This document shows positions 1-11,036 of a DNA stretch of 64,000 nt, piece after piece. The stretch spans positions 248,001 through 312,000 of the forward strand of contig CM074759.1 of assembly GCA_037355855.1 (NCBI GenBank). The letters run 5' to 3'. A program made the position numbers and the translations under genes. The notes below the pieces were generated by a model, which had not been told where the DNA came from, ran no database searches, and saw nothing but the letters and a program-made list of their open reading frames with translations. This DNA comes from Pseudo-nitzschia pungens (Eukaryota > Bacillariophyta > Bacillariophyceae > Bacillariales > Bacillariaceae). The first letter of the stretch is position 1, and the number at the start of each line of letters is the position of its first letter.

Positions 1-1437
1 TTGTTCGGAAAGGGAGGCCGCCAGGGCCTTGAAATACAGGACGGACATGGCATTCATCTCGGCGTACTCGCTCTCCCAGGAATCACGAGCGTTCTTTGTT
101 GGGGTCGTTTGTTCGTCGGAATACGGCATTGGCTGCTGCATCTGCATCTGCATCTGCATCTGTATCTGCTGTTCTGGCGCGAGCAGCAGTCGCTTTCGAA
201 TGGACGACTCGTCCTCGACCTCCTGCTGAAGGCCGGGAACCGGAATCCCCATGCGCGGCAATCCCCTGGCCGCTTCGGTTCCCACAACGACCACCCGCAG
301 CGACGGCACAACGGTGGCGTCGCATTCGTGCCTGGCTCCGCCTTTGACGTCGGCTTCCACCCCTCGCAGTGAGACCACCGTGTTCCTCCTGGCCAGGGCC
401 GCGTCGACAAAAATCGCGTTCGACAGGAGCTTGAATTCGGCCAGGGGGGACGTCCGCGCGTCGACGTTGCTCCGATCCAAGACCTCGGGACAGCACCCAT
501 AGGGATTCAGCACAATGCCCCGGATGCGGATCCGGATCCGGACATTTTGCCTCCTCGTTGTTGTCGTCGATGTTGCTTTTGTGTTTGCGTTTGCGTTTGC
601 GCTTGTGTTCGACTCTGCTTGATGAGCACAGAGGGTGGCAGCGATCCGATTCAAGCACTCCTCCGCCGATGCCCGAATGGCCGGTCCGTTCCCAAAGGGA
701 TCAAACGAGAGGTAGGTGGTGTCGGAGAGGAACCACACCGAGTCCCCCACTGGTTGCAGAGCTGCCACAGTGCCCGTTCTCGCTTCGGACGGCTCTGGAA
801 GCGGTGGACAGCACACGAGGCAGATCACGGTGTTCGTTTTGGATTTGGATTCGGATTTGGTTTTGGATCTGGCGTCACTCGCCGCATCGGGATCGGTGGT
901 TTGGGTTTCGCTTTGGCTGCCATCCTCCGAGACGAAGAACTCTCCATGGTCCAAAGAAGAAGACGACGACGACGACGACGACGAAAAGCGCCTGACCAAT
1001 CGGTCTGCGGTGGCTTGGCCGATTGTGTTTCCGGATGGATTCACCACAATGTACGCATCGTAGTTGTTGGTCGTGCTCGCAGCAAGATGAGAATCCGCAT
1101 TGGCATCTGTATCCGTATCCGTATCCACACCCACACCGGCATCCGTATCCGTATTCACACCCACATCGGCATCCACATCGGCATCCTCATCGGCATTCGT
1201 GGCAATCATCGCAGCGACAGCGGCCGACGAGCGAGTCGGCGGTTGGGTTGTGGACCGATCATTAGATGATGTTGTTTTTGTTTTTGTTTTTGCTGTTCTT
1301 TCTCTGGAGAATGCGGCGATCGGTGGATCCTCGGATGTCCAGCTTGGCAGTCCGTGTGCCCAAGCATTCCGCCGAGACAATAGAGGCAGCAACAGAGTCG
1401 AGATACAAAGTGTGGTCAGCAACCATGGCAGTCGCAT
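1..1437 (-). CDS. Secretory-pathway protein of unknown function, 3'-truncated by the window edge
   Basis: The minus strand is open without a stop from an ATG at 1437 to base 1, giving at least 479 codons; the end lies outside the window. The N-terminus is a clear signal peptide: Met-Arg, a Leu-rich core over residues 3-20, then a small-residue AWA site near residue 27. No Phe follows the predicted cleavage site, so the ER or secretory route is likelier than the plastid. A low-complexity spacer of alternating Asp/Thr/Ala/Val (about residues 75-125) follows. A globular part then begins with DAYIVVNPSGNTIGQA, which resembles a Rossmann-type first strand and loop but is not decisive. Later come a Ser tract, an RIRIRIRG stretch and a Gln-Met repeat (near base 150). 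I do not recognise the family. The codon-level openness over 1.4 kb with many repeats supports a real gene; I infer a secreted or ER-lumenal protein. Confidence 0.75.
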   Translation of the reverse strand, partial: MRLPWLLTTLCISTLLLPLLSRRNAWAHGLPSWTSEDPPIAAFSRERTAKTKTKTTSSNDRSTTQPPTRSSAAVAAMIATNADEDADVDADVGVNTDTDAGVGVDTDTDTDANADSHLAASTTNNYDAYIVVNPSGNTIGQATADRLVRRFSSSSSSSSSSLDHGEFFVSEDGSQSETQTTDPDAASDARSKTKSESKSKTNTVICLVCCPPLPEPSEARTGTVAALQPVGDSVWFLSDTTYLSFDPFGNGPAIRASAEECLNRIAATLCAHQAESNTSANANANTKATSTTTTRRQNVRIRIRIRGIVLNPYGCCPEVLDRSNVDARTSPLAEFKLLSNAIFVDAALARRNTVVSLRGVEADVKGGARHECDATVVPSLRVVVVGTEAARGLPRMGIPVPGLQQEVEDESSIRKRLLLAPEQQIQMQMQMQMQQPMPYSDEQTTPTKNARDSWESEYAEMNAMSVLYFKALAASLSEQ

Positions 1438-2664
1438 CGTGTGATCCTTGCTCCGTTATGACACGACATGCCTGGAACTGGTAGCTTGGGATTGGGTTAC
1501 GGTACTGTACGTCCAGGAGTGAGTCGTTGTCTTTGCTCGGGATGAGACCAGATTGTGCTGTCCGCTGTCTGTCGGAATCAATTTTCAGTCATCAGTCTTT
1601 CAAATCTCACATCTCAGATCTCAGATCTCAAATCTCGGATCGAGAACTTGTACGGTAATTACCGTAATACGAGTGCCACCACGTAACTTACCGGTACTTG
1701 TACGATGTGGTTGCCAATGTGAGGATCTGAGGATGAATCCCTAGTAACTAGTGAATAACCCATTTCCTTTACCTGTACAACCAATTCGTTAAATACCGTT
1801 ATCTCGGGATGATTCATTCGAACCCCTACCATTAAGACTTACTCGTAACTTACTCTTACCGGTACCTTTATCGAATGCTTCGTAAGACTTACTCGTAAGT
1901 TTACCGTACGGTAACCTTAGCGAACAAGGACTCTCTCAAAGATGGTGATTCATTCATTCATTCCACGTAAGATCTCAATCACACCCTTTCAGCTCATTCG
2001 TGTAGCCTATCGTATGGAGCTTATCAAATTGCACAAGCTTGATTAGTGATACGGTACGTTCGTCTCTTACGGTAACTTAACCTTATGGATCTCTGGTGCT
2101 CTTAGTAGTAATAATCTGTACCGGTACACGTAAATGGGAGAAACATCGATTATTTTCGCAACCGAGATCAAAACTCGTCTATGGAACAATTCTTTCTCAG
2201 GGGCAATATAAAAAATTCAAATTTAAATATATAGCCCACCAAACCTCTACGCCTGATACATCGAAAAACCTCAACACGACGTGTAGCCATCTTCTACAAG
2301 TTAATATAGCCTTCTGAAGAATTGTGCATGATTAAGATTTACTTATGAAAGAAAGAACCGTCATTCCCACATGTTAAATACACTCATTTCAGCACAGTAA
2401 TTATTTTCTCCAAAACTTAGATTCACACATGATAAAGAAGAGGAGTCACGTTCTTTTATTTTACCTCGTCGTCTTTACGGGAATACTGTATAATTGAATC
2501 CTTTTTGTTCCCATCTAATTACATCACCGGAAAAAGAACCCGGGGTTCTCGTGCTGTCATATTTTGCTTCGAAAGGATCTTGATCCGATTCATGTCCTCA
2601 CAAATTTACAACACAAGGTAAGTTACCGTACAAAAGTATCATGCAATTGTGTCACTTATCGTTC
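1438..2664. other. Non-coding spacer rich in short palindromes
   Basis: No convincing ORF. The stretch from about 1640 to 2130 is dense in TACCGGTA-like, TACGTAA-like and GTAAGGTTA/TAACCTTAC-like words. It holds the promoter region of the leftmost minus-strand gene near 1440-1560. Confidence 0.6.
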
Positions 2665-2766
2665 TTACTACAGAATTCCTATCAGCTGTCCCAGGGTTTC
2701 AGTAGAAATTAGTAGTCGGGGACGTACGGTAGAACCGGGGGACAGCTGATAAGAATTTTGTAGTAA
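2665..2766. mobile_element. 102-bp MITE-like element with terminal inverted repeats
   Basis: The left end starts TTACTACAGAATTCCTATCA and the right end is its near-perfect inverse, ending in ...AATTTTGTAGTAA. The arms pair over about 28 bases (2665-2692 with 2738-2766) with only a few mismatches and share the core CAGCTGTCCC. About 45 bp separate the arms. There is no coding capacity. A related left half occurs at 52951-53000, so the sequence is repeated in this genome. Whether it is transposed by a DNA transposase is inference. Confidence 0.55.
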
Positions 2767-3180
2767 GATTACTAACCTTACCTGGTATAATTAATTAAGT
2801 TACCAGTAAACCTTTTGGCTTACTTCAACTGACCATTCAAGTTTGATGCTGGGCCACTATTCACATCTTCTATGCTCAACTGTGAGTCACTAAATAAATA
2901 ATGATTCAACGGTGAGGGATTCATCATTCCCACTTTTTTGGCATGGTATTCTTGTTGATGTTCGATGCTTACGCTACGTTACGTAGCTATCTCAAGACCA
3001 AAATTCTACTTAACGAAAGACTTCGCAAAGGGCAACCGTTCGCCTTTCCCTTACAACTCTCAGTGGTCATGGTTCGTTGGTTCCCCTGTCACACTTTCGC
3101 GAACATTCTTTTTACAGCTCGGGGTAACCTTACGTGTACAGTAGTAGTTTCGGAGCAAGTCTTCACTTTTTCAACTAGGA
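2767..3180. other. Spacer without a supported gene
   Basis: A plus-strand ORF (2943-3296) starts here but runs into the tandem repeat and shows no recognisable domain. I see nothing else of note. Confidence 0.5.
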
Positions 3181-3518
3181 AAGAAGCGGGATCAATAAGG
3201 GATGCAGCAGCAAAGCACGACCGGGTGGGATATGCATGCGATGTTTTCTATCTCGCAGCTCCACTACCTTCGGGAGGTATTTGCTCTTCTGGTTAGAGAT
3301 AACTTATACTGTATTGTATTGTATTGCAGTTGATCCTGGCGTTGCCGTAAAGAAGCGGGATCAATAAGGGATGCAGCAGCAAAGCAAGACCGGGTGGGAT
3401 ATGCATGCGATGTTTTCTATCTCGCAGCTCCACTACCTTCGCGAGGTATTTGCTGCTCTGGCTAGAGATAACTTATACTGTATTGTATTGTATTGCAGTT
3501 GATCCTGGCGTTGCCGTA
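3181..3518. repeat. 169-bp tandem duplication, two copies
   Basis: Copy one is 3181-3349 and copy two is 3350-3518, joined head to tail with no spacer. I count about five base differences and no indels. Each copy starts AAGAAGCGGGATCAATAAGG and ends GGCGTTGCCGTA; a short (GTATT)n run lies inside. The high identity implies a recent event. Confidence 0.92.
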
Positions 3519-3669
3519 CAAATAGACAGACATCATATTATTATAGCATTTCAAATTTACCTCTGTAAGATTCCATTGGTAGATAATTTAGCTAAAATAC
3601 ACGTAGTATGTATGTATAGGATTCCGTAAATTGTAGCAATAGCGAGAATGGATCCGTCTGCGATGTTGG

Positions 3670-4824
3670 TCAGGCTGCCGCAGCGGGAGCGCTTTGTTCC
3701 GGGGCGCCAATGAGATAAAAGACGTTGTCGAGAAACAAGCCGATGATCTCGAAGTCGTCGTCCTCGTAGATGTCGTCGTTCTGATTCGTTTGCTGGGGGG
3801 AAACCGCCGGTCCCTCCCTCCACCAAAATATGGCCTTGAGGAGAACCTGGTCGAACCGGAGACCCTCCTGCGAACACGGCCCTTCCAGCGTCTTGGACAC
3901 ATGGGAGAGGTTGTTCAGCAGGGCAACGACGCAGAGCCGGTAATCGATGCTGTTGTTGCTCTCGGGATAGGGTCGATCGTTGCGCATACTCGCATTGTCC
4001 AGCGCGAGGCGGTAGAGATTGGCGGCAACCAGGTAGGCCCTCTCGGATTGAGCGGTCAATCGCATTCGTTCTCTTTGTGAGTGCATGCCCCACAGGTGGT
4101 TGCAAAGCGCCGTGTTGAAAATCAAGACAAAGGTCTTGTCTTCGACAGAGGCCGACATCCATTCGGAATCGTCCATTACGATTGGCAGGCAATATATCTC
4201 GTGGAACCGGCCGTGATTGTCCGTTGATCGGTGTTGGCGCTCATTGTATTCATGCTGTCCAGAAAATGAGAAGGTAGGCAACACGGAGCACGACGTCATC
4301 CTTCGTATTCTTCGGTTCTGACGGTGCTGCAGTGAGAGACAACTGCCAATTGGTCCTACGTCTTGCAATGGTTGAGTCACGATGGGCTCTCGCGACGAGG
4401 TCGATGAATCGCCACCGTCGTTGTTGTCCTCTTCTTCTTTCATGCAGTCGTCGTGGTCTTCATCGTGGTCTTCATCGTGGTCTTCATCGTATTCGTATTC
4501 GTGGTCGTTGGAATCGAGGGAATAATCGTCTTCCTCATACTCGTATTCGTATTCGAGATCGCAGGCGTCGCAGTCATTGTGGTGATGGTGGTGGGTGGGG
4601 TTCTTGGATTTCACAATGGTCTTGTGTCGAAACAGGGCCAGTTCGAAGAGATGGTTCGCTCCCGAATAGTTACCTAGGGTAATGTTGACGCACCCCCGGT
4701 TGTTCAGCTCTTGAACAGACGCCCAGGCGTCGGAAGCGAACGGAGCACCGAAGATTTGTTGCTGATGTTTTCGACGAATCTCTCCGGGAAGCGCGGGATG
4801 GGCATCGAAATCGGTGTGATTCAT
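3670..4824 (-). CDS. TPR-like (tetratricopeptide-type) diatom protein
   Basis: 384 aa from ATG at 4824. The N-terminal part (about residues 30-75) reads like a helical repeat, with ELNNRGCVNITLGNYSGAN and a following ALF helix, matching the Asn-x-Gly / Leu-x-x-Gly-x-Tyr / Ala spacing of TPR-like repeats common in diatom proteins. A central low-complexity insert (about residues 80-165) holds a His run, an acidic EYEYE stretch and three DEDHDEDHD repeats encoded by a 12-bp microsatellite. The second half resumes helical repeats (FNTALCNHLWGMH, AANLYRLALDNA, VVALLNNLSHV), then a final helix before an Ala-rich tail. TPR proteins are scaffolds for protein contacts; the partner is unknown. No signal peptide or membrane segment is visible. 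It has an upstream ATG-proximal A-rich leader and no operon-like neighbour. Confidence 0.8.
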   Translation of the reverse strand: MNHTDFDAHPALPGEIRRKHQQQIFGAPFASDAWASVQELNNRGCVNITLGNYSGANHLFELALFRHKTIVKSKNPTHHHHHNDCDACDLEYEYEYEEDDYSLDSNDHEYEYDEDHDEDHDEDHDDCMKEEEDNNDGGDSSTSSREPIVTQPLQDVGPIGSCLSLQHRQNRRIRRMTSCSVLPTFSFSGQHEYNERQHRSTDNHGRFHEIYCLPIVMDDSEWMSASVEDKTFVLIFNTALCNHLWGMHSQRERMRLTAQSERAYLVAANLYRLALDNASMRNDRPYPESNNSIDYRLCVVALLNNLSHVSKTLEGPCSQEGLRFDQVLLKAIFWWREGPAVSPQQTNQNDDIYEDDDFEIIGLFLDNVFYLIGAPEQSAPAAAA

Positions 4825-7320
4825 GTTTGGGGCTGTTATTTGTGCTTGAATACCGTCCTTTCTTGTGCTTTTTGAAAAAAATACCGTACGGTATGGTGTT
4901 TCTTTGGATACGACGAGAAGAAATAATAATAATAATAATGTTCTTTGTATCAGAAAACGAGTCGCACGCGAAAGAGTACGTTACGTTACGATACTATCGG
5001 TGTAATGCTTCACAGAATAATTATTTGTAATTGTGTGAATTCCCTCCGGAGTACAAAAAAAAATTCTCAAGTCAGGGTCGTTGTGATCTCTTACCATCAT
5101 TATTTTTTTATTTGCTCGTTGGTTTGCATAATTACTGTTCACTGACTGGTACAAATCTTAATGTACGGTGTGTTGATTATTTGTCGTACCCCCAAGTGTG
5201 ATAAGAGTAAACCCATTCTCTCACAGCTTTTATTTCCCTAATATCACGATTAATATCTGTTTCAAATGTGTATCACTAACGCGACTTTCACAATACTATG
5301 CTATTGTTCCTTGTACCATCGAAATGAAAATTCTTGTTTCTCGAAAGCCAATTCTTCACTGATGATAATCCTTTCATCATTTAAGACATCAATTCTTGGG
5401 AAATCGTCGTGTCAACTTGTGGAACAAATAAAATGCCTAGATACTACCCAAATTCCCTTAAATGAAATAGAAACATAAATAATTCAAGTCGCGGTCATTC
5501 TTTATCGTTATTCCACCCGTACACTCCCCACTTGCATTGCAAATAAACTTAATGATAGCGCTTGTTCATTACTGTATTATTTTTTGATGACAATTTCATG
5601 AGCCAGAAATCAATAACATACCTCAGAGTAATAATGATCGTCCTCGTCGTCCTCGTGCCATTTTTTTAATACCGAACGTACGGTAAAGAATTCTTCATTC
5701 CAGTACACCTTACACAGCTATGGTAAGGTCACGTGTACCGGTAGAAAAGTATTTGTGGAGACCACACTTGCCGTCGCTTGAATCTCAAGCTGACCGCTGG
5801 AGAATAGAGTGACGAAGGCAATAAAAGTTGTCGAGCAATTTCTACTGGTCGAGCTTAAATAATAGTTTACTCGACCCTTGCGCTGTAACAAAGATACTAT
5901 GAGGAATCTACAATAGCATCATGCGAGTTTCGAGGGAGTTGATGGCTCCTACTTTCCGGTCACGACCATGGTGCTGCTGCTGGGCACAAGAAGCAAGAAG
6001 AAAAATCTTCGTTTGAAATTACTACTCTTTTGTACCGGGATCGTTGGATTAGTACTACTACTAGTAATATTGTTGCTCCTGCTATTGTGTCTGGGAAGCA
6101 TTGTTGTGTGAAGGAGATATTCACTTTGCCATGGTGCTTGTTTGTCACGGTGCTATGTTTGTATTAGTAGTACTACTACTAGTATGTCGGGGTGCTTTGC
6201 TGGTGGTAGTTTGGTGCTACCCAGGATGCTGAACGGGGTCCTGGAGCGGGGTGCTCACCAGATATCGGCGTAGTGCTACAGTACAGCACTGCATCACAGT
6301 GTTCGTACAATCAAGCCTACTGCTGAATGGATATAGAGCTCTCAGCTACTACGAGTTCTACTTGCAGTAAGATTAGTAGTTGTTTCTACCAAAAAAAAAA
6401 AACGATTTAAATCAAAATCAAAAGTCAATCTCAAATCAAATCAAAAATTAAGTCCATGTTGATCCATGACAAAGTTTTGGCGGTGCGTATGCACTGGGTA
6501 GCCTTACGTACCGTACCTACCGAGAGGGAGGAAAATTGCATACTCGTACGTGGAATGTAAATTCCTCGTACGAGTAACGTACGTTTAGATCTTGGTATGT
6601 TGCGCTCCATCTTCATGTCCGGTAGGGTTGAAGAGTATTATGGAATAGGTGAACTGGGGCTTTATACAATCTCGACCGTTAAAGCGCACGCCGACAAATT
6701 TTCCTGGTAAAAGGCCCTCATTTTTTGCGTTTTCTTGCATTTGGCGATCTCCATAACCCGTGCCGCTCCATCCTTCTAACAATGAAAGAAGAGTTTGTCT
6801 GGGCCACAGTTCTTGCTTGTTCTTTGTGTCAATCCAAGAGACAGTAAAACACACGCTCTCCCCAGTTAGTAATTTATCTGTCAGTGAACAGACGACAATA
6901 TTATCGACGAAAATTCTGCTGCACCAAAAGACTATTCCAATCAATCGTGAAAATTTGAAATCTCTTGATTGATTCACAGGCAGGAAGCCTTTTCCCTTTC
7001 ATTATGGGAAGCCAATCGAAGGAAGGCGCCAAACAACAAACAACATACCTATTGCTGAACTCACCGATCAAACGCAAAAAAGAAAATACAGAAGAATCGG
7101 GGTCACTTATTCGAATTACTAGAATATCATTAGAGGAAGACGTTCGTTTTTAGTTCTTGGATCTCTCTCTTTTTCATCGCTAGCTCGGATTGGTGATAGG
7201 GACGACAGAATCGAATCCATCCATCCATAATCGTCATCATCACCACTAGCAGCAGCAGCAGCAGCGGCAGCAGCATCTCCGACAACGCACGCACCCCAAG
7301 CGCACACTCACTGACACACA
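4825..7320. other. Long spacer, no supported gene
   Basis: This 2.5-kb stretch is AT-rich and has only short ORFs. Between about 5970 and 6260 the hexamer GGTGCT recurs many times, together with CTACTACTAGTA words. A minus-strand reading frame at 6585-6977 has protein-like composition but no ATG near its start (see rejected items). The 3' part (7100-7320) is the leader of the next gene and holds a CAG run. Confidence 0.5.
7246..7276. repeat. (CAG)n microsatellite in a 5' leader
   Basis: A run of about ten AGC/CAG units, with one GGC interruption, ends 45 bp before the ATG of the endonuclease I-like gene. Confidence 0.8.
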
Positions 7321-10008
7321 ATGGCGAACGGAGTGAGCGCTGCAACAATATTCATGCCCGCCCTGCAAAAAGTTTTTCTCGCATCGGCACTATTATTAAG
7401 GGTTTTTTCGACAGAGGCTTCCCCCACCAACAGCACAAGTCTCTATCGGGGAAACTTCCCCAACCAATTGGCAGAACCGAGGGAAATCCTCTTTGACAAT
7501 TGCCATATACCCGAATATTACAAGGATATCATGAAAAATAACCTCAACGCTGCTCATGGGAGTAGCAACAGAGACGAACATGACGGAGGAGAAGAAGGGG
7601 TGTGGGCAAGGGGAACCCTATGGAAGAGCCGGGATGAGATTGCCCTCTGGCTGAAGCAGAGCCACCGCCAGGTAGTAGTGCCAGGCAACAAAAACGACGA
7701 CGGCGACAACGATCGTGCCACATCCTTCTTCTCCAAAGATTCTACCATCCGGACCGCGAACCACACCACTACCCGAGCCGCCCTGATCGATCTGGATCGC
7801 GGGGAAACGAATCCACAAACCGGCGGCATCGAAACCATTCGCATGATTTTCACGCAACGAGACATTGCGGTGACCGAGAGCGGGATTACTCAGTGGAGCG
7901 GCAACGGCGACGGCGACGGCGACGAAGATGTCTTTGGATGGGAACCGGGATACCTGTGGCCTGTAGACGACCTCGAACTTGAGGCGCACCTCGACGAATT
8001 CTTCTCGAGAGAGTCCTCGAGAAGATACCACCACCAAAACCAACAAGACAACGCCGCCGGCGACGACGAGCTTCTTTCGGCCTTACTCGATCTGCACAAC
8101 CTTCGTCCACGCAATCCAAACCTACACGGAAATCATCTTTCGAAGGATTGGTACTACGATGCCTGCAACGATTGCAAACCGTCCGAGAAAACGTACATAG
8201 CCACTACAACCGAGGGCACCAGCAGTAGCTCGCTGCGACAGAACATCGACCCGACAAACATCAAAACGAAAACCGATGGGTCCAATGCCAACCCCAAGGG
8301 CAAAAGCGGTGGTGGGTACGAGGTGAACTCGGAGGGGTCGGATCATTTGTGCGTTTGTTCCCAGGAACACTCGCTCCAGCCACCAGAGCGGGCGAGGGGT
8401 GAAATCGCTCGGGCATTGCTATATATGGAACTGAGATACGGTACTCCAGACCACGATGTCCATCGTGGAAGTTTCCTGGGCCTTTCCCTGACGGATTGCC
8501 ATCCGACCGACGACGACAACGACGAGACCGTGGATAAGATTCGCAAGAGCCTCCGCAAAATGGGATATTTTTCGCGACTGGTGGAGTGGCACCTGGACTA
8601 TCCACCGTCGGAACGGGAAATCGAACGCAACAACAAGATATGCCAATTCTATCAGGGCAACCGGAATCCCTTTGTAGACTTTTACGAAGAATCGTGGGAA
8701 TTGCTGGACTTTGAATCCGTCGAGCGCGAATCGTGCACGGGGGCAGTGCACGACGACTACTACGACGACTATTACTATAACGACGACGACAAGCAACACA
8801 ACGAACTATCCGTGCTTCAGATGACGAGGGCACCGGCTGCCGAACAATCCTCACCGGCCTACGGTTGTTCTGATTTGAAACCCGGCGACGTGTCTTTTTT
8901 CATGGTCCAACCGGCAACCGAGTCCGAAGACGTCTACGATTTCGACCAGAACGATAAAGGATACCAGCAAGCGGCGTTTGGGCTGGTCCCTCTGGTCGAT
9001 CTGAAACCCGGTCTGGTATTGTACGTAGCCGGTGTCGACGACGACGAGAGCAATATTGAAAACAAAAGCGATAAACATCGAGACGAGGGGATATTGAAGG
9101 TGAGACAATAATACGGCATACTAGATTGGTTCGTTCGAAGGATGGATGTTTTCCAATCGTAGCACGATGTTTCCAATGGACTCACAAACAACTCATGCTC
9201 CCTTTGTCTCGCTTTCGTTCTGGTTCTCGAATCGTTACAGATCATCCTACCCGAGAATGGAGTATCCGCTGGGTCGTACTTTGGATACGGGGAATACATG
9301 TATCTCGGCGATCGATGGGAACCCATTGTGGAAGAGACGGGCAACGAAAGTGATACCCGGGAACCATTTCGGTTTTCGGTTCAGCGACTGTACCTCTATT
9401 GCGTCGGACGGGGAATGACGGTCACCCGCGGCAGCAACAGCAGTGGCGGCGGGATTGCCGGCGGTGAATCGCCATCCACTCCCATGGAAGAGTACAAGAT
9501 TTTGGCCGCGTTGTCTACTACGGGAAAGGGCTTTGCAAGCGATCATTCGCAATTGCCGGTATTTTGGGAGACCTACGAGCAGCAACACGCGTATATCAGG
9601 CCCTCCGAGGACGCCGAATACCTGATGTCTTCCATGACGGAGGAGGATTCGTCGTCGTCTTCGATCGGAGGCAGAGACGCGTACGGGGTGATTGTCTTGC
9701 CGCAGGATGCCTCTAGCTACGAAGCATCCGGTGGGTACATGTACAACGGACCTAGCTACCAAGACGACAAGGGTCGTGGACGCGATCAATTCGCCAGCGA
9801 CTTGGTAAACCAATCCTACTGGAAACGAATACACGAAGCAGGCGGCCCGAATGCCGAGGATCCAGTGCAGTTAGCCGATGGAATCAAATACGGCAGCAGT
9901 GGGCATTCCTCCTCGATGGCAACCACATCATCGTTATGGAACATGGTCGCATTTACTGCACTGCTCGCGACTACTTTTGGTTCTCTCTCCTCCGCACTCT
10001 TTTCATAA
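7321..10008 (+). CDS. Membrane-anchored endonuclease I (EndA/Vvn-type)-like protein lacking the catalytic His
   Basis: Two exons, 7321-9099 and 9241-10008; the 141-bp intron has GTGAGA..TTACAG ends and phase 0, giving 848 aa. An N-terminal signal or anchor segment (about residues 10-33) is present. The nuclease domain shows the order typical of endonuclease I: an MIFTQRDIAV strand near 175, DLHNLRP near 257 followed by an Asn-containing LHGNHL, PPERARGEIARALLYM near 354, EWHLDYPPS near 422, and QGNRNPFVD near 445. The usual Glu-His pair before the Leu/Val-Trp-Pro turn is replaced: the aligned segment reads EPGYLWP (about 208-214), so His becomes Tyr. A following domain has LKPGDV..FGLVPLVDLKPGLVLYVAG, like a lamin-tail-like or adhesin-type beta domain found beside bacterial secreted nucleases (recall). 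The C-terminus ends in a hydrophobic helix (last about 25 residues), suggesting a surface or GPI-like anchor. Low-complexity Asp/Gly inserts split the core. Confidence 0.85.
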
Positions 10009-11036
10009 CTCATTACATCGGCAGGGAAATCGAATCTTGCGTTCAACAACATCGATGACGATCGCTACAACGGTTGATTCCAAATTAGTCAGGTTTTCTG
10101 GATCTGGTAGCCGGACCTACGTGTACCTGTCGAAGTGCTAGTGACGACATTGGCACGCACCCTAACCGATGCCACAGGAGCAACATTTATCGCATCTCCA
10201 TGTACAAAAGTTCAAAATGTACGGACGTTCTAGAACGACGTGTCGAACGAACAATTTTTTTTTCAATCAAAAAACTAATTTTAAAACAGCAACTGTCATA
10301 CAAGTAATTACCATAGCGTTGTACGAATCTCTTCAAAATAATGCAATAAGATGTATGCTTCTTGAATAAGGCTTAACTTACTTGTAATCACGACTAAAAC
10401 GTTTGAATTTGAAAAAGCAACAACCTAAGCTACGGCAAAATAACGCATCAAAATTCCTTTCTGTGGCGATGATGGCAACATTTTGTAACCCTTTGCGACA
10501 AAAATGGTATGCAGCTCCTTAAATATAGTTTGATGAGTCCCGTGGGCATTTGTGACAAAAAATTCGGAGAGGACAACTTAGACGCGTGCCAGTTGTTTCA
10601 CGTCCTTCGTTAAGTCGTACGTACAACAACAACGAAGATGTGCAAGTACCGGTGCTCGTACTCGAAATCATACCGTACTGTACTTATTGTACGGAAATTG
10701 TTGGGGACGATGGGTGGAGAGCGGAGGGCATGGACGGTCAAATGCGCACCCGGAAAGGTGCGCGGTTGAGTATCGTTTCACCGAAGAAAATTCATTCGCA
10801 CAAAAAATAATTCATACTCGATGTCTGCGGGCTTGTTTCATGCTCGCTCCCATCAACTCTCAAACCAGGAAGAACTAGTTTGGCGACGACGATGCAATAG
10901 AACTTCAAGTCAAGCGAAGAAGAGCTAAGACAAGGCTACAAGGCACCGACAAAAGGACCCAGAACATTGATTTGATAAGAACAAGTCTGAAAACAACGGA
11001 TAAAACTTGAAGCCTCCTGACAACTTAAAAGCCAAA
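10009..11036. other. Spacer between the nuclease-like gene and a small hypothetical
   Basis: AT-rich 3' region, poly-T at about 10254, then a leader with GA/AAG-rich words before 11037. I see no gene. Confidence 0.5.

Noticed and set aside
1..1269. Plus-strand ORFs (His-Leu, Arg-Ile and Gly-Ile repeats) at the left edge
   Set aside because: They are shadows of the minus-strand signal-peptide ORF, which is open over the full 1437 bp.
2943..3296. 117-codon plus-strand ORF
   Set aside because: Its 3' third is the tandem repeat and it has no domain, bias or leader.
6585..6977. 130-codon minus-strand frame with protein-like composition (SWIDTKNKQELWPRQ, GKFVGVRFNGRDC)
   Set aside because: It starts with GTG and has no ATG before the last third; no splice-joined partner exon is evident. 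It could be a relic, but I cannot support a gene.
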